Assembly (NCBI GenBank): GCA_963204845.1
Contig: CAUJIL010000194.1
Span: forward strand, 1 to 9,005
Direction: 5' to 3'
Length of the DNA: 9,005 bases
Origin: Pseudomonadota bacterium
Lineage (GTDB): Bacteria; Pseudomonadota; Gammaproteobacteria; Pseudomonadales; UBA5518
The position numbers and the translations under genes are program-made. The notes below the pieces were generated by a model. It did not search any database and had not been told where the DNA came from. It saw only the letters and a list, made by a program, of their open reading frames with translations. Shown in pieces: positions 1 through 6,090 of the stretch; positions within the stretch are counted from its first letter, which is position 1, and each line of letters opens with the position of its first letter.

Positions 1-787
1 CGGCCTCGTGGCGCACGATCTCGGGGTATTTGATCGCCTTCACGGCCATATCCTCGGCCAGCACGAAGCCGAGGCGCTCCTTCCAGTCCAGCCCGAGCGC
101 GCCGACCTGCTTGCCGGCGTCGAGGTGTTCGCGCACCTCGCGGGTCGCCAGGTCCTGCTGGCGGCAGCGCACCACGTTCGCCGCGTTCAGCGGGTCGCGC
201 AGGTCACAGTGCTGTCCGAGCCGCAGGCCTGCGGGCAGCCTTGCGCCGCCGAGCCAGCGCGTCATGATCTCGACCGGGTTGTGCTGCGGCACCAGCGGAC
301 GCACGGGCAGCCTTCCGAGGCTGTCGCGCAGCAGGTTCAGCAGGTCCTCGGCGCGCGCCGGGGTCGGCGAATCGATCAGCAGCAGCCCGCGCGTTTCCGC
401 CAGGAACGCGAACGTGAGCTGCGAGCGCGTGAGCGCGCGTGGCAGCAACGTCTGGATCACCTCGTCCTTGAGGTTCGCGCGCTCGCGCTTGTGCAGCTTG
501 CGGCCCTCGGCGTTCTCGATCTCGAGGATCTTCTCGTCGAGCACCTCGCGGATCGCCGCCGGCGGCAGCAGCTTCTGCTGTGTGCGTGCGCACACCAGAT
601 GGAAGCCGGTGACGCTGTGCACGAGGTGCGTGGCGCCCGGCCCCATCGGCGACACCCAGCCGGTGCGGCGGGTGTCCATGCCCGCGCACGGCACGAAGGC
701 CTCCGCCTCCAGCCGCTCGCCGAGCTCGGCAGCCGGACAGGGCAACGCGTCGGTCAGACGGTAGATACGCAGATTCTTGAACCACAT
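1..787 (-). CDS. rdgC: RdgC, recombination-associated protein (3' end outside window)
   Basis: RdgC is a DNA-binding, ring-forming protein of the nucleoid that limits RecA-mediated recombination and is linked to replication fork maintenance. Reading leftward from the ATG at 787-785, the frame stays open to the window edge (262 codons). It begins MWFKNLRIYRLTDALPC and contains the family blocks GWVSPMG (about residues 43-49), KLLPPAAIREVLDEKI (72-87), LKDEVIQTLLPRA (about 106-118) and LGLDWKERLGFVLAEDM (about 232-248). These match the E. coli protein, which is about 303 residues, so roughly the last 40 residues lie outside. No strong Shine-Dalgarno is seen before the ATG. The gene diverges from the exbB-type operon across a 164-bp gap. 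Identification rests on recalled family sequence and is very secure; the start is fixed by the conserved M-W-F-K N-terminus. Confidence 0.96.
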   Translation of the reverse strand, partial: MWFKNLRIYRLTDALPCPAAELGERLEAEAFVPCAGMDTRRTGWVSPMGPGATHLVHSVTGFHLVCARTQQKLLPPAAIREVLDEKILEIENAEGRKLHKRERANLKDEVIQTLLPRALTRSQLTFAFLAETRGLLLIDSPTPARAEDLLNLLRDSLGRLPVRPLVPQHNPVEIMTRWLGGARLPAGLRLGQHCDLRDPLNAANVVRCRQQDLATREVREHLDAGKQVGALGLDWKERLGFVLAEDMAVKAIKYPEIVRHEA

Positions 788-818
788 CGGAAACGGGCCG
801 CTTCGCTGGGGGACGCGG

Positions 819-847
819 ATTATGGACGAGCGCGCCGGCTATCGCCA
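819..847 (-). promoter_or_regulatory. Putative sigma70-type promoter of rdgC
   Basis: On the minus strand a CATAAT hexamer (824-819) matches five of six bases of the -10 consensus. A weak -35 candidate TGGCGA (847-842) lies 17 bp upstream. Transcription would start near 812, giving a leader of about 25 nt before the rdgC ATG at 787. The -10 element stands out in otherwise very GC-rich DNA; the -35 matches only three of six bases. This is inference from motif and position. Confidence 0.4.
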
Positions 848-889
848 CGCACGATTGCGGGGCGCTGCGGACGCGCCGGGAGGGCCTTT

Positions 890-918
890 GCGACAGTCCC
901 GGCAAACGCCGCTACAAT
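890..918 (+). promoter_or_regulatory. Putative sigma70-type promoter of the exbB-murB operon
   Basis: TACAAT (913-918) matches five of six bases of the -10 consensus. GCGACA (890-895), matching four of six bases of the -35 consensus, lies 17 bp upstream; TTGCGA (888-893) with a 19-bp spacer is the alternative reading. The predicted start near 925 would leave a leader of about 27 nt before the TTG start of the exbB-type gene. It is the only good promoter-like sequence before the seven-gene operon in this window. Confidence 0.5.
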
Positions 919-940
919 GCTCGCGCGCACGGGTGCGCGG

Positions 941-945
941 AGGAG
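941..945 (+). promoter_or_regulatory. Ribosome binding site fixing the TTG start of the exbB-type gene
   Basis: AGGAG lies 6 nt before the TTG at 952. This supports TTG as the start rather than the in-frame ATG at 985, which would remove the start of the first membrane helix. Confidence 0.75.
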
Positions 946-951
946 CAGCAC

Positions 952-1587
952 TTGCTCGAGATCATCATCGCCGGCGGTTGGGTCATGCTGCCGATCCTGC
1001 TCGGTTCGATTGTCGCGCTGGCGATCGGCATCGAGCGCTGGTGGACGCTGGACTACCGCAAGGTGGTGCCCGCCAACACGCTGGCCGAAGTCTGGCAGCT
1101 GATCCGCCGCAACGAACTGTCCCCCGAACGGCTGCGCGCGCTGAAGGCGTCCTCGCCGCTCGGCGCGATCCTCGCCGCTGGCCTCGCGAACGCGCACGCC
1201 GGGCGCGACGTCATGAAGGAGAGCATCGAGGAGGCCGCCGGCCACGTGATCCACGAACTCGAGCGCTACCTGAACACACTCGGCACGATCGCCGCGATCG
1301 AGCCGCTGCTCGGCCTGTTGGGCACCGTGCTCGGCATGATCCAGGTGTTCTCCGACGTGATGCTGCACGGCACCGGCAACGCCGAGCTGCTCGCAGGCGG
1401 CATTTCCAAGGCGCTGATCACCACCGCCGCCGGCCTGATCATCGCGATCCCGACGCTGATCCTGCACCGTCATTTCCTGCGCCGCGTCGACACCATCGTC
1501 GTCGGGCTGGAGCAGGAGGCGATCAAGCTGGTCGATGCGGTGCACGGCGGACGTCCGGTCGACCTGCGCGAGCAGCACCTCACGTGA
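952..1587 (+). CDS. exbB: ExbB/TolQ/MotA-family proton channel subunit
   Basis: This protein should form the multimeric inner-membrane channel that, with its ExbD partner, uses the proton motive force to drive work in the periplasm. The 211-residue product has three expected membrane segments: about 7-28, 108-133 and 150-172. The diagnostic MotA/TolQ/ExbB motifs are EPLLGLLGTVLGMI (117-130) and GISKALITTAAGLIIAIP (150-167), with the pore-lining Thr pair at 157-158. The cytoplasmic stretch between helices 1 and 2 is family-typical. The start is TTG, backed by AGGAG 6 nt upstream. It is the first gene of the operon and overlaps the exbD-type gene by 4 bp (GTGA). No tonB or tolA lies nearby, so whether it works as ExbB in the TonB sense is unknown; it resembles the stand-alone exbBD pair found beside lpxK or msbA in pseudomonads and relatives. 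Confidence 0.93.
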   Translation: MLEIIIAGGWVMLPILLGSIVALAIGIERWWTLDYRKVVPANTLAEVWQLIRRNELSPERLRALKASSPLGAILAAGLANAHAGRDVMKESIEEAAGHVIHELERYLNTLGTIAAIEPLLGLLGTVLGMIQVFSDVMLHGTGNAELLAGGISKALITTAAGLIIAIPTLILHRHFLRRVDTIVVGLEQEAIKLVDAVHGGRPVDLREQHLT

Positions 1588-2009
1588 AGTTCCGCCGCAA
1601 GCCGCGCGTCGAATCCGGCATCGACATCACGCCGCTGGTCGACGTGGTGTTCCTGATGCTGATCTTCTTCATGGTGTCGACCACGTTCACGCGCGAGGCA
1701 CACCTGCAGCTCACGCTGCCGGAGGCCCGCGGCACGCCGGACCCGATGCGCGACGAGGAACTGGAGCTGGTGGTGGCCGCCTCGGGCGCGATGGCGCTGA
1801 ACGGGCGCGTGCTGGTGAACTCGCGCCTGGAGACGATCATGGCCGCGCTCGCCGAGGCGGGTGGCGGCGACGCGAAGCGCCCGCTGGTGATCACGGCCGA
1901 CGCCGCCGCGGCGCACGAGCTCGTGGTGCGTGCGATGGATGCCGCGGGCCGCAGCGGTTTCTCGCGCCTGCGCATCACGACCCGGCTGCCGGAGGGCGGC
2001 GGCGGCTGA
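1584..2009 (+). CDS. exbD: ExbD/TolR-family biopolymer transport protein
   Basis: This is the partner of the preceding channel subunit: a single-span inner-membrane protein with a periplasmic domain. The GTG start at 1584 overlaps the previous stop by 4 bp and gives 141 residues, the usual ExbD length. The short basic cytoplasmic N-terminus (KFRRKPR) is followed by IDITPLVDVVFLMLIFFMVST (13-33). This contains the conserved membrane Asp (Asp20) that carries protons in ExbD/TolR proteins. The periplasmic part ends with the typical VITADAAAAHELVVRAMDAA block (about 102-121). The open frame extends far upstream across the exbB-type gene, but only this part is homologous to a known family. Translation is probably coupled to the upstream gene, as the Shine-Dalgarno is weak. 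Confidence 0.93.
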   Translation: MKFRRKPRVESGIDITPLVDVVFLMLIFFMVSTTFTREAHLQLTLPEARGTPDPMRDEELELVVAASGAMALNGRVLVNSRLETIMAALAEAGGGDAKRPLVITADAAAAHELVVRAMDAAGRSGFSRLRITTRLPEGGGG

Positions 2010-2026
2010 GGCCGCTGCCGGCGACG

Positions 2027-3838
2027 ATGACCACGGGTGGTGCGCGGCCGGGAGACCTGCGGATCTACGCGCGGCTGCTGGGGTACGTGGTGCCCTACTG
2101 GCCGCTGTTCGTCGCCAGCGTGGCGGGCTTCGCGCTGTACTCGGGCGCGCAGGTGCTGCTCGCCGACCTCACGCAGTTCATCGTCGACGCGGTGGGCGGC
2201 GCCGCCCACCTCGAGTCGGGGATCGTGGCGCGCAGCGTCGGCGCGCTGCTCGGCGAGGACATCGACATCACGCGCGCGCGCGTGCTGATCCCGCTGGCGA
2301 TGATCGCGGTGATGGCGCTGCGCGGGATCGGCTTCGTGCTCGGCAACTACTGCCTGCAATACACCGCGAGCATCCTCGTGCACCGGCTGCGCACCGGGCT
2401 GTTCGAGCACATGCTCGATGCGCCGGGCGCGTGGTTCGACGCCAGCCCGTCGGGCGTGCTGATTTCGAAGATCACCTTCAACGTCGAGCAGGTGACCGGC
2501 GCCGCGACCAAGGCGGTGACCGTGATCCTGCGCGAAGGTGCGTTCGTGATCGGGCTGCTGTTCTACATCTTCTACCTGAACTGGCGACTGTCGCTGGTGT
2601 TCGTGCTGGTGGCACCACTGATCGCGCTGGTGGTGTACCTGGTGAGCCGGCGTTTCCGTACCATCAGCCGCAGGATCCAGCGCGCGATGGGCAACGTCAC
2701 GCACGTGGCGGGGGAGGCGATCGGCGGCTACCGCGTGGTGCGCATGTTCGGCGGCAAGGACTACGAGCGCGGGCGGTTCAGGCAGGCCAGCGACTACAAC
2801 CGCCGCCAGCAGATGAAGCTCGCGCTGGCGGATGCCTTCGGCCCGGTCACGATCCAGTTGCTGGTCGGGCTGGCGATGGCGTTGCTGGTCTGGCTGGCAC
2901 TGGACCCTGCGGTGCTGGGGGAGTTGAGCGGCGGGCAGTTCACCGCGTTCCTGGTCGCCGCCGGCATGCTCGCCAAGCCGATCCGCCAGCTGAGCGAGGT
3001 CAGCAGCACGGTTCAGCGCGGCCTGGCAGCGGCCGAGGACATCTTCCGCCAGCTGGACATGCAGCCGGAGCCTGATGCGGGCACTTTCGCCGTGGAGCGC
3101 GCGCGCGGCGAGATCACGGTGCGCGAGTTGCGCTTCGCGTACGCCCCCGACGCGGAGCCGGTGCTGTCGGATGTCGGGTTCACGGTGTCCCCCGGCGAGA
3201 CGCTCGCGCTGGTGGGGCGTTCCGGCGGCGGCAAGTCGACGCTGGTCGCACTGCTGACGCGGTTCCATCCGTACCAGCACGGCGCGATCCTGCTCGACGG
3301 CGTGGACATCCGCGCGTACCGGCTGCAGAACCTGCGCGCCCAGATCGCGCTGGTCGGCCAGCAGGTCACGCTGTTCAACGACACCATTCGCAACAACATC
3401 GCCTACGGCGAACTGGCCGGGCGCAGCGAGGCGGCGATCGTCGCGGCGGCGCGCGCCGCGCACGTGCTGGAGTTCACCGAGCGCCTGCCGCAGGGCCTGG
3501 ACACGCTGGTCGGTGACGACGGCATGCTGCTCTCCGGTGGCCAGCGCCAGCGCATCGCGATCGCGCGCGCGCTGCTGAAGGACGCGCCGATCCTGATCCT
3601 CGACGAGGCGACCGCCGCGCTCGACAACGAGTCCGAGCGCCACGTGCAGGCCGCGCTCGAGGCGCTGATGGCGGGTCGCACCACGATCGTGATCGCGCAC
3701 CGGCTGTCGACGATCGAGGGCGCCGACCAGATCCTCGTGCTCGAGAGCGGGCGCGTCGTCGAGCGCGGCACGCACACGGAACTGCTGGCGCGCGGCGGGC
3801 GGTACGCGCAGCTGCACAGCCGCAGCTTCGAGAGCTGA
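2027..3838 (+). CDS. msbA: MsbA, lipid A export ABC transporter (permease-ATPase)
   Basis: MsbA flips core-lipid A from the inner to the outer leaflet of the cytoplasmic membrane using ATP. The 603-residue half-transporter has an N-terminal six-helix exporter domain (about 20-320) followed by a nucleotide-binding domain (about 362-600). Visible motifs are Walker A GRSGGGKST (397-405), Q-loop Gln446, signature LSGGQ (502-506), Walker B ILILDEA (522-528) with catalytic Glu527, and the H-loop His558. Walker A has Gly where many MsbA proteins have Ser, which is tolerated. The loop between helices 1 and 2 (about 55-85) is rather long and contains a 20-bp DNA palindrome. The start ATG at 2027 follows exbD by 17 bp without a clear Shine-Dalgarno, so it may depend on re-initiation. 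Direct linkage to lpxK two bases downstream supports MsbA over other exporters. Confidence 0.93.
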   Translation: MTTGGARPGDLRIYARLLGYVVPYWPLFVASVAGFALYSGAQVLLADLTQFIVDAVGGAAHLESGIVARSVGALLGEDIDITRARVLIPLAMIAVMALRGIGFVLGNYCLQYTASILVHRLRTGLFEHMLDAPGAWFDASPSGVLISKITFNVEQVTGAATKAVTVILREGAFVIGLLFYIFYLNWRLSLVFVLVAPLIALVVYLVSRRFRTISRRIQRAMGNVTHVAGEAIGGYRVVRMFGGKDYERGRFRQASDYNRRQQMKLALADAFGPVTIQLLVGLAMALLVWLALDPAVLGELSGGQFTAFLVAAGMLAKPIRQLSEVSSTVQRGLAAAEDIFRQLDMQPEPDAGTFAVERARGEITVRELRFAYAPDAEPVLSDVGFTVSPGETLALVGRSGGGKSTLVALLTRFHPYQHGAILLDGVDIRAYRLQNLRAQIALVGQQVTLFNDTIRNNIAYGELAGRSEAAIVAAARAAHVLEFTERLPQGLDTLVGDDGMLLSGGQRQRIAIARALLKDAPILILDEATAALDNESERHVQAALEALMAGRTTIVIAHRLSTIEGADQILVLESGRVVERGTHTELLARGGRYAQLHSRSFES

Positions 3839-3840
3839 GC

Positions 3841-4854
3841 ATGCGCGCAGCGCTCGAGAGGCGGCTGCTCGCGCTGTGGCACGCGCCACCGCCGCCGGCC
3901 GCGCGGCTGTTGCAACCGCTGGAGACGGCGTTCATCACGCTCGCGCGCCAGCGACGGGAGCATGCCGAGCGACGCGCGGTGCCGCTGCCGGTGCCGGTGG
4001 TCGTGGTCGGCAACCTCGCCGTTGGGGGTACCGGCAAGACGCCGCTGGTGATCGCGCTCGCGCAGCTGCTCACGCGCCGGGGCGTGCGCGTGGGGGTGGT
4101 GAGCCGCGGCTACGGCGGCCGCGCGCATGGTCCGCTCGGCGTGGACGCCGGCAGCGATGCGCGGCGTTGCGGTGACGAGGCAGTGCTGCTCGCCGCGCGG
4201 GTGGCCGGCCCGGTGTGGGTGGGACGCGATCGCGAACGGACCGCGCGGGCATTGCTCGCGGCGACGCCGGTGGATGTGATCCTCTCCGACGACGGGCTGC
4301 AGCATTACCGCCTCGCACGCGCGATGGAAATCTGCGTGCTGGACGCCACGCGCTGGCTGGGCAACGGCCATTGCCTGCCGTTGGGGCCGCTGCGCGAGCC
4401 GCCGGCGCGCCTCGCCGAGGTGGACTACGTGCTGGCCAACGGCGACGCCGAGGCACCGAGCGTGATCGGCGTGCACGGGCGCATGCGGCTGCTGCCGGGT
4501 GCGTGGCGGCAGGTGCGTGACGATGCGCCGCTCGCCGCCGCCGCACCGGCCGCCGGCGAGCGCGTGCACGCGCTCGCCGGCATCGGCAATCCCCAGCGCT
4601 TCTTCGCGACGCTGCGCGCGCTGGGTCTGGATCCGGTCGAGCATCCGTTCGCCGATCACCACCGTTTTCGCGAGCGCGAGCTGCAGTTCGGCGACCGGCT
4701 GCGCGTTGTTATGACCGAAAAGGATGCAGTAAAGTGTCGCCGCTTCGCCGCGCCCCACTGGCTGGCGCTGGGCATCGAGGCGCAGTTGCCCGATTCGCTC
4801 GGCGCGGCCGTGATGCGTTGCATCACCACCCATCCTCCGAGGCCGCTCGCGTGA
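3841..4854 (+). CDS. lpxK: LpxK, tetraacyldisaccharide 4'-kinase
   Basis: LpxK uses ATP to phosphorylate the 4' position of the lipid A disaccharide precursor at the inner face of the inner membrane, giving lipid IVA. The 337-residue product has the family length. Motifs are a Walker A/P-loop GNLAVGGTGKTP (57-68), SRGYGGR (88-94), CGDE (110-113), SDDGLQHYRLAR (149-160), LPLGPLREP (179-187), DHH (272-274) and MTEKDAVK (291-298). The GDE and DHH motifs carry residues implicated in catalysis in the Aquifex enzyme. The N-terminal membrane-associating segment (about 20-36) is only weakly hydrophobic. The ATG lies 2 bp after the msbA stop, and its own stop overlaps the kdsB start (GTGA). The substrate of MsbA depends on this enzyme, so the gene order fits the pathway. 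Confidence 0.95.
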   Translation: MRAALERRLLALWHAPPPPAARLLQPLETAFITLARQRREHAERRAVPLPVPVVVVGNLAVGGTGKTPLVIALAQLLTRRGVRVGVVSRGYGGRAHGPLGVDAGSDARRCGDEAVLLAARVAGPVWVGRDRERTARALLAATPVDVILSDDGLQHYRLARAMEICVLDATRWLGNGHCLPLGPLREPPARLAEVDYVLANGDAEAPSVIGVHGRMRLLPGAWRQVRDDAPLAAAAPAAGERVHALAGIGNPQRFFATLRALGLDPVEHPFADHHRFRERELQFGDRLRVVMTEKDAVKCRRFAAPHWLALGIEAQLPDSLGAAVMRCITTHPPRPLA

Positions 4855-5615
4855 GTTTCACCGTCGTCATCCCGGCGCGTTTCGCGTCCACGCGTCTGCC
4901 CGGCAAGCCGCTGCTCCAGATCGCCGGGCGGCCGATGGTGCGCCATGTCTGGGAGCGCGCCACGCGAAGCGGCGCGCGCCGCGTGGTGATCGCCACCGAC
5001 GATGCACGTATCCGCGATGCCGCGCTCGCCTTCGACGCCGAGGTCTGCATGACCGCCACCGCGCACCACTCCGGCACCGACCGCCTGCAGGAGGCGGTGC
5101 GTACGCTCGGCCTCGGCGACGAGGAGATCGTGGTGAACGTGCAGGGCGACGAGCCGCTGATCCCGCCGGCCGTGATCGACCAGGTCGCGGCGAACCTGGC
5201 GGCACACCCGCGCTGCGCGATCGCGACGCTGTGCGAGCCGCTCGCGGACGCCGCGCAGTTTTTCGATCCGAACGTGGTCAAGGTGGTCGCGGGCGAGGAC
5301 GGGCAGGCGCTGTATTTCAGCCGCGCGCCGATCCCCTGGCCACGCGATGCGTTCGCGCACTCGCGCGAGGAACTGCCGCCGGGCTTGCCCGCGCGGCGCC
5401 ACGTCGGGATCTACGCCTACCGCGTCGCGTTCCTGCACCGTTTCGTGCGCTGGCCGACCGGCACGCTCGAGGCCTTCGAGTCGCTGGAGCAGTTGCGCGC
5501 GCTCGAGCACGGCGAGTCGATCCACGTCGCCGAGGCCGGCGCTGCCGTGCCTGGCGGCGTCGATACGCCGGCGGACCTGGCGCGCGTCGAGCGTCTGCTC
5601 GGGGGCGCGGCATGA
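4851..5615 (+). CDS. kdsB: KdsB, 3-deoxy-manno-octulosonate cytidylyltransferase (CMP-Kdo synthetase)
   Basis: KdsB activates Kdo with CTP to CMP-Kdo, the donor for adding Kdo to lipid IVA. The GTG start at 4851 gives 254 residues, near the usual 245-255. Motifs are IPARFASTRLPGKPL (7-21, nucleotide binding), SGTDR (74-78), NVQGDEPLI (96-104, with Asp100 a likely magnesium ligand), YFSRAPIPWPRD (155-166), HVGIYAYR (184-191), LEQLRALEHG (212-221) and GVDTPADL (236-243, with Asp238 a second likely metal ligand). The GTG is chosen because the conserved N-terminal motif begins right after it and it overlaps lpxK by 4 bp; an in-frame upstream extension would be non-homologous. Its stop overlaps the next gene by 4 bp. 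Confidence 0.96.
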   Translation: MSFTVVIPARFASTRLPGKPLLQIAGRPMVRHVWERATRSGARRVVIATDDARIRDAALAFDAEVCMTATAHHSGTDRLQEAVRTLGLGDEEIVVNVQGDEPLIPPAVIDQVAANLAAHPRCAIATLCEPLADAAQFFDPNVVKVVAGEDGQALYFSRAPIPWPRDAFAHSREELPPGLPARRHVGIYAYRVAFLHRFVRWPTGTLEAFESLEQLRALEHGESIHVAEAGAAVPGGVDTPADLARVERLLGGAA

Positions 5616-6085
5616 CGGTCGCGGTGCTGTTCGTGTGCCTCGGCAACATCTGCCGCTCGCCGACCGCCGATGCGGTGTTCGCGCACAAGGCGCGCGCGCT
5701 GGGCCTGCACCAGCGCGTGCACGTGGACTCGGCGGGCACCGGCGACTGGCACGTGGGACAGGCGCCGGATGCGCGCGCGCAGCGCCACGCGGCGCGCCGC
5801 GGCTACGATCTGTCGGCGCTGCGGGCGCGCCAGGTGGTGCCGGAGGATTTCCGTCGCTTCGATTTCGTGCTCGCCATGGATAACAGCAACCTGGCCGAGC
5901 TCGAGCGGCTGCGGCCCGGGCCCGACAGCACCGAGCCGCAGCTGCTGCTGCGCTACGGCGGCAGCGGCTTGCTGGAGGTGCCCGATCCGTACTACGGCGG
6001 CGAGGCCGGCTTCGAGGAGGTGCTGGACCTGATCGAGGATGCCGCCGACGCGCTGCTCGCGCACATCCGCGCCACCCGTCTCTGA
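5612..6085 (+). CDS. Low-molecular-weight protein tyrosine phosphatase
   Basis: This is a cytoplasmic cysteine-dependent phosphatase of the arsenate reductase-like LMW-PTP fold, 157 residues long. The catalytic P-loop CLGNICRS lies at residues 9-16, with nucleophile Cys9 and phosphate-binding Arg15. The general acid Asp125 sits in the DPYY motif (125-128), and the usual VDSAGTGDWHVGQ stretch lies at 38-50. All catalytic elements are present, so it should be active. The ATG overlaps the kdsB stop (ATGA), and murB begins 5 bp after its stop. Family members include Wzb-type enzymes that dephosphorylate tyrosine autokinases controlling polysaccharide assembly, but no autokinase or capsule gene is in this window. 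Its substrate is unknown; the position in a lipid A/Kdo operon suggests an envelope role. Confidence 0.93.
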   Translation: MTVAVLFVCLGNICRSPTADAVFAHKARALGLHQRVHVDSAGTGDWHVGQAPDARAQRHAARRGYDLSALRARQVVPEDFRRFDFVLAMDNSNLAELERLRPGPDSTEPQLLLRYGGSGLLEVPDPYYGGEAGFEEVLDLIEDAADALLAHIRATRL

Positions 6086-6090
6086 TACGC

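Noticed and set aside
8..1102. A 364-codon plus-strand open frame opposite rdgC and into exbB
   Set aside because: The minus strand encodes an unmistakable RdgC here, and the plus-strand product has no recognisable domain.
777..1583. Upstream extension of the exbD-type frame to 777
   Set aside because: It overlaps the exbB-type gene completely in another frame and has no homology before the GTG at 1584.
1580..3889. A 769-codon open frame on the minus strand opposite msbA
   Set aside because: Its translation is low-complexity Arg/Ala/His/Gln-rich with no recognisable domain. It mirrors the msbA coding strand and reflects high GC depleting stop codons.
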